Both the position numbers and the translations under genes were made by a program. 64,000 nt of DNA from Winogradskya consettensis. Lineage in GTDB: Bacteria > Actinomycetota > Actinomycetes > Mycobacteriales > Micromonosporaceae. Under the pieces are notes generated by a model. That model was not told the origin of the DNA. It searched no databases and saw only the letters and a list, made by a program, of their open reading frames with translations. This document shows positions 7,773 through 15,972 of this stretch, piece after piece (within the stretch, counting starts at the first letter, position 1; each line of letters starts with the position of its first letter). The stretch lies in NCBI RefSeq assembly GCF_018332715.1, contig NZ_BOQP01000071.1, positions 27,687 through 91,686 of the forward strand, written 5' to 3'.

Positions 7773-8741
7773 TCATGAACTGCCGACATCGACCAGATCC
7801 TTCAAGTCCTGCACTGGCAATATCGCAGCTAGGTCGGCCGCGCTTATCGTTGGCCTGCCGGCAGGGGGGAAAAACCCTAGCGCGTACATTAATCGCCAGC
7901 GGTCTACGATATAGCTTCTAAATATCTGGTGCTCATTGTACCAATCACCACTTGGATCCCGAAAGTCAAACGGAATGTAGCACACGGCGACTGGAGGAAC
8001 CGTTATGCTGATAATTTTGTTCCAGCGGTTGTCACCGACGGTTTGTTGTTTCGTGACCCACTCTGCCGTGCACGCGCATTGTCCGAAAAGAATCATTCTA
8101 CCGACTGCCCTATCCCCCGAAGGCAGCCATGCCACGATGTCAAGGCCCCAGTCGCCAGTATTTCCCGCCTTAAATTTGGCCGGCTTAAAAACCGCCACTT
8201 CGCATAAGTCATCGGCAAGCTGGTTCAGCTTGTTTACCAAGCTGCCAACATATCGCGAGGGCACCCCAAGTGGATTCTTTCCAAACAGGTGCACCTCAGC
8301 CTCTGATGGCAGGGAAAGCTTGGCCGCAGCCAGGCATAGCCATTCGAACCGGCCAGCGAGGGATACCATGGCGGAGCGTGGGACATATTTGAACGACGAA
8401 CACACGAGGAGAAATAGATAGACGATGCGAGGGTCCGTCAGTGAACGTTTCGTTAGAATACGACCATTGGCCGACAGCTCAAAAGGGTAGGTATCGTCAT
8501 ACCGGAGAGCTCGTCCGGCCAAGTAGTTGAACACCTCTCGGGCGTGACGCTGGAATTTGTCATTCTGGGACGCTTGATTACCGCTACCAGTCGAGCGCTG
8601 CCGTTCGATTTCCTCAGCAAGATCAGAGTCCGACAGCATTCCAGCCGACGCCGTAATGCAAAGCAGCTCAGCCCAATCTGCCCAGTAATGTAAATCACTA
8701 TCGCCGGGCGGATCGGAGAGATCGTCTATTAGAGATGCCAC
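7773..8741 (-). CDS. PD-(D/E)xK-like partner of a ParB-domain protein, putative defence
   Basis: A 322-residue protein. GTG at 8741 is chosen because it follows the upstream stop (8743) almost directly. The N-terminal 150 residues are helical with no named domain. Residues about 195-225 read DWGLDIVAW, then a strand and LFGQCACTAEW. This matches a variant restriction-endonuclease core in which Asp201 is kept and the usual (E/D)xK is replaced by QxA. The gene is AT-rich compared with the host and sits directly behind a ParB-like gene. I know of no characterised system with this exact pair, so a defence role is inference from fold-like motifs, linkage and island context. Confidence 0.6.
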   Translation of the reverse strand: MASLIDDLSDPPGDSDLHYWADWAELLCITASAGMLSDSDLAEEIERQRSTGSGNQASQNDKFQRHAREVFNYLAGRALRYDDTYPFELSANGRILTKRSLTDPRIVYLFLLVCSSFKYVPRSAMVSLAGRFEWLCLAAAKLSLPSEAEVHLFGKNPLGVPSRYVGSLVNKLNQLADDLCEVAVFKPAKFKAGNTGDWGLDIVAWLPSGDRAVGRMILFGQCACTAEWVTKQQTVGDNRWNKIISITVPPVAVCYIPFDFRDPSGDWYNEHQIFRSYIVDRWRLMYALGFFPPAGRPTISAADLAAILPVQDLKDLVDVGSS

Positions 8742-8742
8742 G

Positions 8743-9822
8743 CTACTCTTCCTCGTCCAGCAGAGCCTGAACGGCCTTCCGCAGATCAAGGGCTAGTCGA
8801 CGCACTTCCTCGATGGCAGCAACATCCTCCTCCGAAACCGGGTGACCTTCAAGGCTTCCCGCAGCAGACTGAAGGTTCCTGCTGGCAAGGAGAACATATT
8901 GTCGGAAAGCATGGCCGTCTCCACTTGCCAGGGAAAGAGCGTTGTCTAGTGCCTCTCCATTTCTCAATGCCGCCACGGACTCTTCGTTCCCAACGACCTC
9001 CGCGAGCTTCTTGATATTACGCGACTCACCCAGTACAGTGACCCCGTCAACTCGCTCAAATACCCATTTGACGATATCACTCAAATGATTGATGACGAGG
9101 TTTTCAGCCGCTACGTCCTGCGAACTTGATAGCCCCAGATAGGCGACTATATTACTGTACGCTAGAACTGACGATATCAACGAGAAGTCGACTGTCTCCT
9201 CGGACAGGCCAACTATTCCGAAGTACGCGTTCTCCTCCGCAATCTCATAGAGTCGGAGAGCAGCCAAAAGCCTTCCTACATAGTCTGCCCGGCTCCCAAT
9301 CGTCCGAGCCAGCTCTTTGAACTTTTCGCGATTATCCTCTCCCTCGACATCTTCAATCCTTTGCCGTAGAAACCTGGCCTTCGCGAGCGGGTCCCATTCC
9401 CTGATACCTGTGACGTGGCGATAGCCCAGATGCTTAAGGATCTCTTGCCGGCTCTCGAATATGAGGCACGGTAATAGCGTAGGCACGGCGGTTGCCTTCT
9501 CGGCCTCCGCACCGACAGCGGCCGCTTTTATTGGAGCCTCGGAAGGGTTCACCAGAAGCTTCGACGCGGCCAGCCGACGGTTCCCCTCGACCACAATATT
9601 AAGAGCGATGTCGCCGGGGTGCGGATATACCAGTAAGGGTTCTCCTGGAAAGAAGCCTTGTGCAGCGATCGAGCCCATGAGGTCGAGTAACCCGGCGTCC
9701 GCAAGCATGAAACTTAGAACTTCTACCTCATTCGCCCCGTTTACCGATCGCGGGAACCGCGGGTTCTCAGGGTCGAATCGCAGCCGTTCAATAGGTATGT
9801 CATCGAATTTTGGCAGCGACAC
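8743..9822 (-). CDS. ParB/Srx-like N-terminal domain protein, putative defence
   Basis: A 359-residue protein starting with GTG at 9822 with GGAG five bases upstream. Residues 8-110 form a ParB-like domain: IPIERLRFDPENPRFP and the signature VVEGNRRLAASKLL with EGNRR at 79-83. That signature is the nucleotide-binding motif of the ParB/sulfiredoxin superfamily. The remaining 250 residues are helical, with no centromere-binding helix-turn-helix that I can see. The gene is not near parA, so plasmid partition is unlikely. It forms an apparent operon with the nuclease-like gene at 7773-8741, with one base between them. Base composition is AT-rich, which suggests horizontal transfer. Confidence 0.7.
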   Translation of the reverse strand: MSLPKFDDIPIERLRFDPENPRFPRSVNGANEVEVLSFMLADAGLLDLMGSIAAQGFFPGEPLLVYPHPGDIALNIVVEGNRRLAASKLLVNPSEAPIKAAAVGAEAEKATAVPTLLPCLIFESRQEILKHLGYRHVTGIREWDPLAKARFLRQRIEDVEGEDNREKFKELARTIGSRADYVGRLLAALRLYEIAEENAYFGIVGLSEETVDFSLISSVLAYSNIVAYLGLSSSQDVAAENLVINHLSDIVKWVFERVDGVTVLGESRNIKKLAEVVGNEESVAALRNGEALDNALSLASGDGHAFRQYVLLASRNLQSAAGSLEGHPVSEEDVAAIEEVRRLALDLRKAVQALLDEEE

Positions 9823-10406
9823 ATCTGCTCCTGACTAGGCTGACCGCTCCCGCTAGCCTCATCGCCAACATGTGCGACACAGGCCATCACGTCCTACATC
9901 GTGCCATCGCAGCGGCGTCTGAGGGAGGCGCAATCAGGGTTTCGCGCCACTGCTTCCGGGTGGGCCTGTAGGCGCCTGTGGACGACGTGGTCCTGGCAAG
10001 GGCCGGGTGTGTGTCACAGGGCATCGGCCCGACGGTCAATGCTGCTCCGGCAAATATGCGGTAAGAACGGGTCCTCAGCAGTCGCTCGCGCAGGTCATGC
10101 GTGGCGGGGCCTACGGACTGTAAATGCGTCTCGAGTGGCAGGGGTCGAGTCCTCTACCCGGCCCAGAAGCGCGAAAGTCCCCTCATCCGCCTAGCGGCCA
10201 GAGAAGGGCCTCTTGCAGTCCGGCGTCGCGCCGACCGCCGACCTTCGCCAGGCCCTGGACGGACCCTCACCGCAGAGAACAGAAGCCGGTCACTCAGACT
10301 GCCCTAGCCCTCGCATCCAGCTGGACTGCCCTGCCGGGCTGACCGCCGAAGGAACGACCGAGCTTGGAGGTGCGCAGGTTGGCTGCAAACGTCGTAGGTT
10401 CGGGCC
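9823..10406. other. Gene-poor stretch with decayed sequence
   Basis: No gene with a ribosome site or recognisable product was found. Position 10,113-10,160 has a tRNA-like string (GGACTGTAAATGCGTC followed by a GGTCGAGTCC loop), but no 5' half and no pairing acceptor, so it is at most a relic. A small gene remnant at 10,283-10,342 is listed separately. Confidence 0.5.
10283..10342 (+). pseudogene. Remnant of a small holin-like gene, copy 2 (5' part)
   Basis: The DNA around AGCYGGTCACTCAGA is nearly the same here as at 7,525-7,545, and encodes KPVTQTALALASSW before a stop at 10,340. It resembles only the first part of the family remnant, so the rest appears lost. Confidence 0.25.
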
Positions 10407-10856
10407 ATGTCCATCAAAGACCAGAATCGTGACGGCTTGGTTGGGCCGATCGAGAGCTTCATAGGCGAGCGGCAGAGGTTCGCTCGCGACGTGGTCGTCA
10501 ACGTGCTGGCCAACCTTCTCGCAGCTGCGATTCTGTACATACTCGGCGTAGCGGTGGGGCTGCTACCTCGGTCGGGCCCAGCCCTGTTTATCGCCTTCGT
10601 GATCACGGGGACACTCCTAGGCGGGAGCTACTTCTGGGTCATCGAGTCGCGCAAGGTTCGGACACCACCGTGGGTCTTAGAGGCGATGGCTCTGTACGGC
10701 GTGGCCTTCTACAGCTTGGCGCTGTACTGCTTCCCCAGCATGCCCGGGTTCCTCCGCTGGTTTTGCTATATCGCCCTGGGGGGCGGGCTCCTCATGGCAT
10801 GTCATCCCCTTGTCGCTCGTGTTCGGCGAAGCGCCGCGGAGTACCTTCAGCGGTGA
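10407..10856 (+). CDS. Four-helix hypothetical membrane protein
   Basis: A 149-residue protein with four probable membrane segments: about residues 28-50 (VVVNVLANLLAAAILYILGV), 57-78, 90-108 and 117-133. Short basic stretches lie at both ends. No motif is recognised. It begins with ATG at 10,407 and stands alone among gene remnants of the island, in the opposite direction to the flanking defence-type genes. Small multi-pass proteins occur as effectors of some anti-phage systems, but nothing here shows such a role. Confidence 0.55.
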   Translation: MSIKDQNRDGLVGPIESFIGERQRFARDVVVNVLANLLAAAILYILGVAVGLLPRSGPALFIAFVITGTLLGGSYFWVIESRKVRTPPWVLEAMALYGVAFYSLALYCFPSMPGFLRWFCYIALGGGLLMACHPLVARVRRSAAEYLQR

Positions 10857-10881
10857 CCGCCGCGTCCTGGGTGCTGGCTAG

Positions 10882-11376
10882 CCTGCGGCCGGGGCTTCGC
10901 CCAGAGCCCTGCAAGGTCCGTACACGCGGCCAGGACGAGGCAATAGCGACGCCTTCATCAATCTGCCCTTTGGTTACTGGTACGACCAGTGGGACCAAAG
11001 GCTGAGCTCGACCGCGACCGCCATGGCGTTGGTGCTCTCTGCCGAGTTCGGCGGGGTCGCCCTGCCCACGAACCGCATGCCTGACTGGTACGGGTGGTCT
11101 CCTGACAGCGCGGAACGCGGCTTCGACGAACTCGAGGTGCACGATCTTCTAGTCCGCAAGAAGTTGGGCCGTAAGGCGCCCAACGCACCCGCGGGCTGGA
11201 CGGCCGAGAACCACTACACGTTGCAACGTCCGTTCAAGCATCGCAGGCGTAGCCGGCCCACTTCCAAGCCGTCCGACCAGCTCGCAGAAACCTGCCGCGC
11301 AAGCCCAAGACGAGTACACGCTCTTTCTCAGGGGTACGGCCCAGGCCGCCGAGAGCGTCTTCGACATCAAGGCTTA
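10882..11376 (+). pseudogene. Decayed winged-helix protein gene
   Basis: The open frame from the TAG at 10,879 has no good start and encodes AFINLPFGYWYDQWDQRLS, then MPDWYGWSPDSAERGFDELE and TAENHYTLQRPF. This is the typical body of a winged-helix protein common in actinomycete elements. After about 11,265 the frame breaks, and the natural C-terminus continues in another frame (DEYTLFLRGTAQAAESVFD, stop at 11,374-11,376). Loss of the 5' part and an internal frameshift make it a pseudogene. Confidence 0.55.
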
Positions 11377-11411
11377 GTGTCGTGCGACTACTTGTCGTGT
11401 GACAGTAGGGT

Positions 11412-11443
11412 GGCCTTCGAGTGGCAGGCACCACTCGAAGGCC
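11412..11443. terminator. Perfect 13-bp inverted repeat
   Basis: GGCCTTCGAGTGG pairs fully with CCACTCGAAGGCC around a 6-base loop. It lies 36 bases after the end of the decayed winged-helix gene, so it is probably that gene's old terminator. Confidence 0.5.
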
Positions 11444-11524
11444 GATCCAGCAACGCCCCATCCCGCAGCGATGACAAGACAAGGAACTACCAGACAGTGA
11501 CAAGACTAGTTCGGCGGCGGCGAA

Positions 11525-11705
11525 GTGAAGTCGATCAGCCACAAGACCCTCGTCGCGAGACTGCGTTGCCCCTCCGTTGGGGGTTATCGCGGTAGGCGGA
11601 CTGGCCTGCGGCCTTGCCTCGGGCGCAGCAGCAGACCCGACCGTAGGCGCCACGATCGGCCTAGCCGTCGCCACGTTCCTGCATCAAGTGCTCGCTAAGA
11701 ACTGA
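11525..11705 (+). pseudogene. Remnant of a small holin-like gene, copy 3
   Basis: A GTG start gives KSISHKTLVARL, then a frame change leads into GVIAVGGLACGLASGAAA and TIGLAVATFLHQVLAKN, ending in TGA at 11,703-11,705. The combined product would be a protein of about 60 residues with one or two hydrophobic segments. Its C-terminus matches the remnant ending at 7,655. The frameshift makes it broken as written. Confidence 0.35.
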
Positions 11706-11774
11706 TCGCACGGGGTCCGGCTTGTCGTCACGTCAGGCCGGACCCTACGAGCATCCTTCAGTCAAGGCCCTCAG

Positions 11775-12971
11775 CTATCGCACGGCTCGTAGCTTTCCAT
11801 GTGCCCCGCGTCCAGCCGCCGCGCCATCAACCGCATGGAGATGCCCAGTAACAGCCGGCCCGGTCTCTCCCCCACCGTCTACGACCCGCATGGTGAGACC
11901 GAAGACGATAGAGCCCAGTTCGTCCTCCGGAAGGCAGAGGTCGGCAGCTATTTTGCGTGGCGTCCACCCATCCTCGCGGGCCAACTCGAAAAGCTGCTTG
12001 AGGAGGACCGAAGATTCAGGGTCGCGGCCAGCGGGCTCACCTGCCCGGTAACCGCGCTGGGTCAGCTCGATCATCCAGGTGCGGTAGATCCACTCTGAGA
12101 CAAAGCCAAGTTGGTGCAGTCTGTACGCCATCGCCACGGCTGAGACGCGCCAGTGGCTCTTGAGCGTGAACAGGTCATCCAGGGACGGTCGGCCGACGAC
12201 CTGCATCCTCAGGCTGTCTTCTGGCACGAGGAAGGCTGAGGCAAAGTCGTTCGCTTCAAGCTCGAAGCGCCGCTCCCGCTTGGTGAAGACTCCACGATGC
12301 AGAACGAGGTGTCCTAGCTCGTGAGCTAGGTCAAAACGCATGCGTTCGGCGGAACGATCGACGTTGAGGAAGATGAACGGCCGTCCAGCCTCCCAATAGG
12401 AGAATGCATCCACCTCCCGGTCGGAGCCCGGCAAGGAGAACACTCTTACGCCATGGCGTTCAACCAGGCCCAGCATGTTCTTGACAGGCTTGGGACCTAG
12501 CGCCCATTCGGCCCGAAGACTCTCGGCTGCGGCAACGGGCCAGGCCACACGGTCCCGCTCGCGTGGCTCTGCCTCGGTGAAGTCGGGTACCTGCGGAGCA
12601 GGAGTCTTGTAATGCCGATCCATCCACCGGCTAATCAGGCTGGCCAGCTTAGCCATGGCCAATACCCGCTCGACCTTGTATGCGGAGACAGTCGACAAGG
12701 CACGAAAACTGACGGCCGCCTTGTCGACCGCAGAGATGTCGTCCTCAAAGAAGAACGCCCTCGGGAAGCCGAGAACATCACTGATTGCTTCCGCGGGCGG
12801 ACTTTCCGTGTCGCCCGTCTCCCAGGACGTGACTGTGCGACGGGAGACGCCGCACAAGTCGGCTAGTTGTTGCTTCGTCAGCCCGCGTCGTTCGCGAGCA
12901 AGTTTGAGGCGACTGGGATTAAAGGACTCATCAATCTGGTCGGTCCACAATCCTTCCGGTGTCGTCATCAT
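11775..12971 (-). CDS. XRE-HTH / ImmA-IrrE-type metallopeptidase regulator
   Basis: A 398-residue protein. ATG at 12,971 is chosen because AGGA lies five bases before it; other ATGs are at 12,983 and 12,968. Residues about 18-58 form an XRE helix-turn-helix (LARERRGLTKQQLADLCGVS, then VTSWETGD). Residues about 165-260 form an IrrE-like zinc peptidase with HELGH at 217-221 and the downstream ELEANDFASAFLVP third-ligand region. Proteins of this type act as protease-regulators of mobile elements and phage, or as HigA/ImmA-like units. It overlaps the upstream gene (12,931-13,728) by 41 bases, so the two are translationally coupled. Confidence 0.8.
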   Translation of the reverse strand: MMTTPEGLWTDQIDESFNPSRLKLARERRGLTKQQLADLCGVSRRTVTSWETGDTESPPAEAISDVLGFPRAFFFEDDISAVDKAAVSFRALSTVSAYKVERVLAMAKLASLISRWMDRHYKTPAPQVPDFTEAEPRERDRVAWPVAAAESLRAEWALGPKPVKNMLGLVERHGVRVFSLPGSDREVDAFSYWEAGRPFIFLNVDRSAERMRFDLAHELGHLVLHRGVFTKRERRFELEANDFASAFLVPEDSLRMQVVGRPSLDDLFTLKSHWRVSAVAMAYRLHQLGFVSEWIYRTWMIELTQRGYRAGEPAGRDPESSVLLKQLFELAREDGWTPRKIAADLCLPEDELGSIVFGLTMRVVDGGGETGPAVTGHLHAVDGAAAGRGAHGKLRAVR

Positions 12972-13728
12972 CGTCGTCCTCATCCGGCGGCGAGAGTTGT
13001 ACCGCGTTGCTAATCGGAACAGGTGCTATCAAGATCCGCTCTCTCCACTCTTCCACCTGGCCGTCAGGACCGAAGGCCGTCGGGAGGGAGAGCTCGAGAG
13101 CAATGTCGTCACTGCGTGGGTTGGATAGTAGGAAGTAGGTCTTGACGGATTCGTCTTCGGCCCGGTCCGGCACGCCGGATTCCGCCGGGAAGAAAGCCAA
13201 CTCCAGCTGCTCGTAGATGACGTTCTGCGCACCACGTTCGATGGCCATCCGGCCACGTCGGCGCTTGAGGCGAGGTTCGTGGCCGGCCTCGACGCCTGCC
13301 CAACGATCGCCGCTGTGCAAGGCGATGCCAATGCCCCGCTGAACGGAGTACACCGTCTCGTAGTTGCCGCTGCGGCCGATCGCCCAGTCCGCTCCTGGCA
13401 GCCGGATCAGGATCGAACGCAGCGCGGCGAGCGACTCCGCCCACATCACGATCCCGGGGTAGTTGGCCGGATAGACCCCGGTTCCCACCGCAGGTGGTGC
13501 CCCACGGACGTTGTCCCGACGGAGCCGTCGGGGTCCACCGCCGCCGACCTGCTTGCTTTTCCCATCGCCGACAGCAAGAGCGTCGTGGAAGTACTGGGTC
13601 TCCAAGCCGAATTGGGCCAAGCGGGTGGGGGCCTCGTGAGGCAGCCAGACGCGCCTGCGTCCGGGCTGGGGTAGGGGTTGCACGAACACCGTCCTTCCAG
13701 ATGGCGACTTCCCGAAACGGTACCTCAT
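12931..13728 (-). CDS. Hypothetical partner of the ImmA/IrrE-type gene
   Basis: A 265-residue protein with ATG at 13,728. It begins MRYRFGKSPSGRTVFVQPLP. Its final 20 residues are strongly acidic (PPDEDDDDDDTGRI). No domain is recognised. It precedes the XRE/ImmA gene and overlaps it by 41 bases, which suggests a two-gene unit in which this protein could be the target or toxin and the ImmA-type protein the sensor. That pairing is inference from gene order. The C-terminal acidic run comes from a GAT/GAC repeat that also provides the ATG codons of the next gene. Confidence 0.6.
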   Translation of the reverse strand: MRYRFGKSPSGRTVFVQPLPQPGRRRVWLPHEAPTRLAQFGLETQYFHDALAVGDGKSKQVGGGGPRRLRRDNVRGAPPAVGTGVYPANYPGIVMWAESLAALRSILIRLPGADWAIGRSGNYETVYSVQRGIGIALHSGDRWAGVEAGHEPRLKRRRGRMAIERGAQNVIYEQLELAFFPAESGVPDRAEDESVKTYFLLSNPRSDDIALELSLPTAFGPDGQVEEWRERILIAPVPISNAVQLSPPDEDDDDDDTGRIVDRPD

Positions 13729-13924
13729 TTGAGGCGCGAAAAGAGGAAGCCACCATCCCGCGTGTCATAGCGGAAGGATGGTTTGGCATGCCGCCAACCT
13801 ACGGGGTCCGGACTACTCGATCAAGGAAACGATCACACCGTTTCAGGCATGGATGACCAGCTGCTGAGCCTTGCCGCTGCTGGTCTTCTCACCGAGAGGT
13901 GGCGCGCGACAGCTCGCGGCTAGC

Positions 13925-13944
13925 TGCTCACCGGTTGCTCACAC
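13925..13944. repeat. Arm-type integrase repeat, copy 2
   Basis: TGCTCACCGGTTGCTCACAC differs at one base from the copy at 4644-4663 and again holds two TGCTCAC units. The tRNA-Phe fragment follows at 14,062. Confidence 0.6.
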
Positions 13945-14061
13945 ACGCAACGACAGCGGATGAGATTGCACAGGATCGTGCGTTAGCCCTCCCGCGCTTG
14001 ACCTGCACAGAGCCCCTCGAAAGAGTTAAGGTCGGCGTACGATGACACCGAGACTCGCACC

Positions 14062-14106
14062 CTGAAAATCGGAAGGTCGGCGGTTCGACCCCGCCCCTGG
14101 CCACCA
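14062..14106 (+). other. Attachment-site core: tRNA-Phe 3' fragment
   Basis: The stretch is the 3' half of a bacterial tRNA-Phe: anticodon loop CTGAAAATCGG with GAA, variable loop AGGTC, T-arm GGCGG-TTCGACC-CCGCC, acceptor CCTGGCC and an encoded ACCA end. The sequence upstream cannot pair with the acceptor, so the 5' half is missing. This marks the right end of an integrated element that used tRNA-Phe; the intact gene should lie at its left end, outside the window. A terminator follows at 14,131. Confidence 0.75.
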
Positions 14107-14130
14107 AGCCTCTCGCCGGGCTTTGAGCAT

Positions 14131-14164
14131 CGCCCACCTGCGGAAACGCCGGGTGGGCGTTTTG
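14131..14164 (+). terminator. Rho-independent terminator of the tRNA-Phe locus
   Basis: An 8-bp stem, CGCCCACC/GGTGGGCG, is followed by TTTTG. It lies 24 bases after the tRNA-Phe fragment and marks original chromosome on the right of the element. Confidence 0.75.
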
Positions 14165-14699
14165 CTGTCCCGGCCTCCGATCGCATTTCCTGCCGGCACG
14201 TCTCTCCTGTGGTCATCTCTCTCCTGTGGTCACGTTTCTAGCCGGCCGCCGTCAACTCCTCGTCAGACAACTCAGCGCCGCGACGGCGGACGCGGACGCC
14301 GTTGCAGTCGCGGACGCCGTCGCAGTCGCAGTCGCCGTCGCAGTCGCGGCCGGGTCGCAGTCGCGGCCGCCGTCGCAGAAAGATCCTGGGCACGAGGACG
14401 CCAGAAGCCTCGATCGTTGGCCGGGATGAAGCAAGGTCCTCAAAGGCAGCCCTACAATCCGCGACATCTTCGGCTTACACAGACCCGAGTTCATAGGTTG
14501 TCATGGGACCAGATGACATGAGAACATGCGTGCGCTCCAAAGCAACCGGTCTTGAACGGTTCGCTTCTTTACTGCCGACAGACATTTACACACCGTGGAT
14601 CGCTGCGGCCAGAGGGCTGTTCAGCCCCGTCTAGGTCGGCGACGCGTGCTCACGGTGCACGTCTTGCCCGTTGGTTCTCCGGTGAAGGGTCGAGACGGT
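14165..14699. other. Gene-free stretch with short tandem repeats
   Basis: No convincing gene. Two copies of TCTCCTGTGGTCA lie in tandem at 14,201-14,232. From about 14,290 to 14,376 the DNA is an imperfect tandem array of GTCGCA and GCCGTCGCAGTCGC units. Open frames across the array are artefacts of the repeat. Confidence 0.5.
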
Positions 14700-14900
14700 A
14701 TGCCGTTGAGGGTGCGCGGGATCATCCGAGCGATCGAAACAGACGGCTGGGAGTGGTCGGCATGCGGGGAAGCCATCGGCAGTACAAACGCCCGATCAAA
14801 CGGGGACGAGTCACCATCGCCGGAAACCAAGCAGGGACTTGTTACCGGCCGAGAGCGAAGCATCCTGAGACAAGATGGTCTGTCAGGGGGCAATTGGTGA
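14700..14900 (+). pseudogene. hicA-like mRNA interferase gene with two frameshifts
   Basis: The HicA fold can be read only by changing frame twice. It begins with ATG at 14,700 (RVRGIIRAIETDGWEW). A second frame then supplies RGSHRQYKRPIKRGRVTIAG, which holds the catalytic His region. The first frame returns with SILRQDGL and stops at 14,898-14,900, overlapping the hicB GTG. As written, the toxin would lose its catalytic segment, so it is probably inactive unless the two shifts are sequencing errors. Confidence 0.65.
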
Positions 14901-15112
14901 GCGCTTACGCAGTGGTCGTCGAGCGTGCCGAGGACGGCGGGTTCGGTGCCTGGTCGCCAGACCTTCCCGGTTGTGTCGCGCTGGGCGACTCTCGCGAGGA
15001 CGCGTTGGCCGAGATGCGGGATGCCATCGCTTTCCACCTGGACGGTTTACGGGAGGCCGGCGAGCCGGTGCCGGCGCCGACCGCCGAAGCTGTGGATCTG
15101 TTCGCGGCCTGA
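14897..15112 (+). CDS. hicB: HicB-family antitoxin
   Basis: A 71-residue HicB protein starting with GTG at 14,897, four bases overlapped with the stop of the damaged hicA (GTGA). It has the partial RNase H fold pattern of the family: YAVVVERAEDGGFGAWSPDL, PGCVALGDSREDALAEMR and the helix AIAFHLDGLREAGEPVP. There is no C-terminal DNA-binding domain, so it is the short form of the family. HicB neutralises HicA by binding its active site. With hicA frameshifted, it may now be an orphan antitoxin. The long open frame upstream of 14,897 is the hicA shadow. Confidence 0.8.
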   Translation: MSAYAVVVERAEDGGFGAWSPDLPGCVALGDSREDALAEMRDAIAFHLDGLREAGEPVPAPTAEAVDLFAA

Positions 15113-15506
15113 CGCACGACACCAACGCCGGCGACTCGGGCGGTGGTTACAGGCTCGGTGTAGTCATCGCGGGCCCAGCCAGCCAGCGTCTCCGGCCGAC
15201 AGCACTCGGGAGCGATTGCGATAACTGCACCGCGCCCCATGGATCCCACCTGCAACACCACCGTCACCCGCCCTCCGGTGAGCACAAGAGTCCATATCAG
15301 ACGTCTGGTCTCGGGCCGGCTTCCTCGACCGACATCGCCAGCGGCGCGCCGCCGATCACCATGAGTGGATCACTCGGAGTTCTGCGTTGGATGTGTTGGC
15401 TACCCACTGCGGGGTCTCGTGGCAAGCCGCCTCGCGAACGGGGCTGGCTGACCTTATTCCCAACCCAGGGAGCGTGAACGGCCTGGTTAACGGGCAGTAG
15501 TGGGGT
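15113..15506. other. Stretch without recognisable gene
   Basis: About 390 bases between hicB and the ATPase gene. Some open frames cross it, but none has a ribosome site or family features. No hairpin with a clear role was seen. Confidence 0.4.
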
Positions 15507-15935
15507 ATGGCCTACTTGAAAGCGCAGAGTCCTCCCGCCATGACTGAGATTCGGCGGTGGGTGCTTGACAGTCCCGCGCAGTTGAAGATTTTGCGGGCTG
15601 CGTTGCATGAGGCTATTACCGGGCAGGTGCTGCCGGTGGGGGCGGTGCTGGACGAGATTCCCGAGAAGATGGTGCTGGTTGCTACGGAGCTGGCGACCAA
15701 TGCTTTGCGGCACGGGTTGCCGCCGACCACTACGCGGCTGGGGCGGAGCGGGGATCGGTTCGTGTTGGATGTGACCGATCATGCTCCGGAGGTTGTGCCC
15801 GAGTACAGCGAGGGGCGGGCGCTCGGGGCCGGGGGGTTGGGGCTGCAGTTGGCGAAGCAGTTCGCGCTTGATATCGGTTGGTATGTCGAATCAGATACGA
15901 AGCATGTCTGGGCTGAGTTCCCGCTGCCGGGCTGA
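15507..15935 (+). CDS. RsbW-like anti-sigma / HATPase domain protein
   Basis: A 142-residue protein with a histidine-kinase-type ATPase fold. The N box is VATELATNALRHG around residues 52-64, and the glycine-rich ATP lid is GRALGAGGLGLQLAKQF around residues 103-119. There are no sensor or dimerisation domains, which is typical of the RsbW/SpoIIAB-like serine kinases of actinomycetes. These bind a sigma factor or phosphorylate a STAS antagonist. A STAS gene follows 37 bases downstream, so the two probably form a partner-switching pair. The target sigma factor is not adjacent. Confidence 0.8.
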   Translation: MAYLKAQSPPAMTEIRRWVLDSPAQLKILRAALHEAITGQVLPVGAVLDEIPEKMVLVATELATNALRHGLPPTTTRLGRSGDRFVLDVTDHAPEVVPEYSEGRALGAGGLGLQLAKQFALDIGWYVESDTKHVWAEFPLPG

Positions 15936-15972
15936 TTTAGGATCGCGGAAGTTGACCACTTCAGAGGTGTTC

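Noticed and set aside
10113..10160. tRNA-Tyr-like string with CTGTAAA loop and GGTCGAGTCC
   Set aside because: There is no 5' half, the acceptor cannot pair, and no arm-type repeat lies at the expected distance to the left; at most a relic.
14290..14376. Possible CRISPR-like array
   Set aside because: Units are 6-14 bp without unique spacers; it is a simple-sequence repeat.
14123..14521. Plus-strand frame of 132 codons over the GTCGCA repeats
   Set aside because: Its body is the translated hexamer repeat, rich in Arg and Ser, with no start signal.
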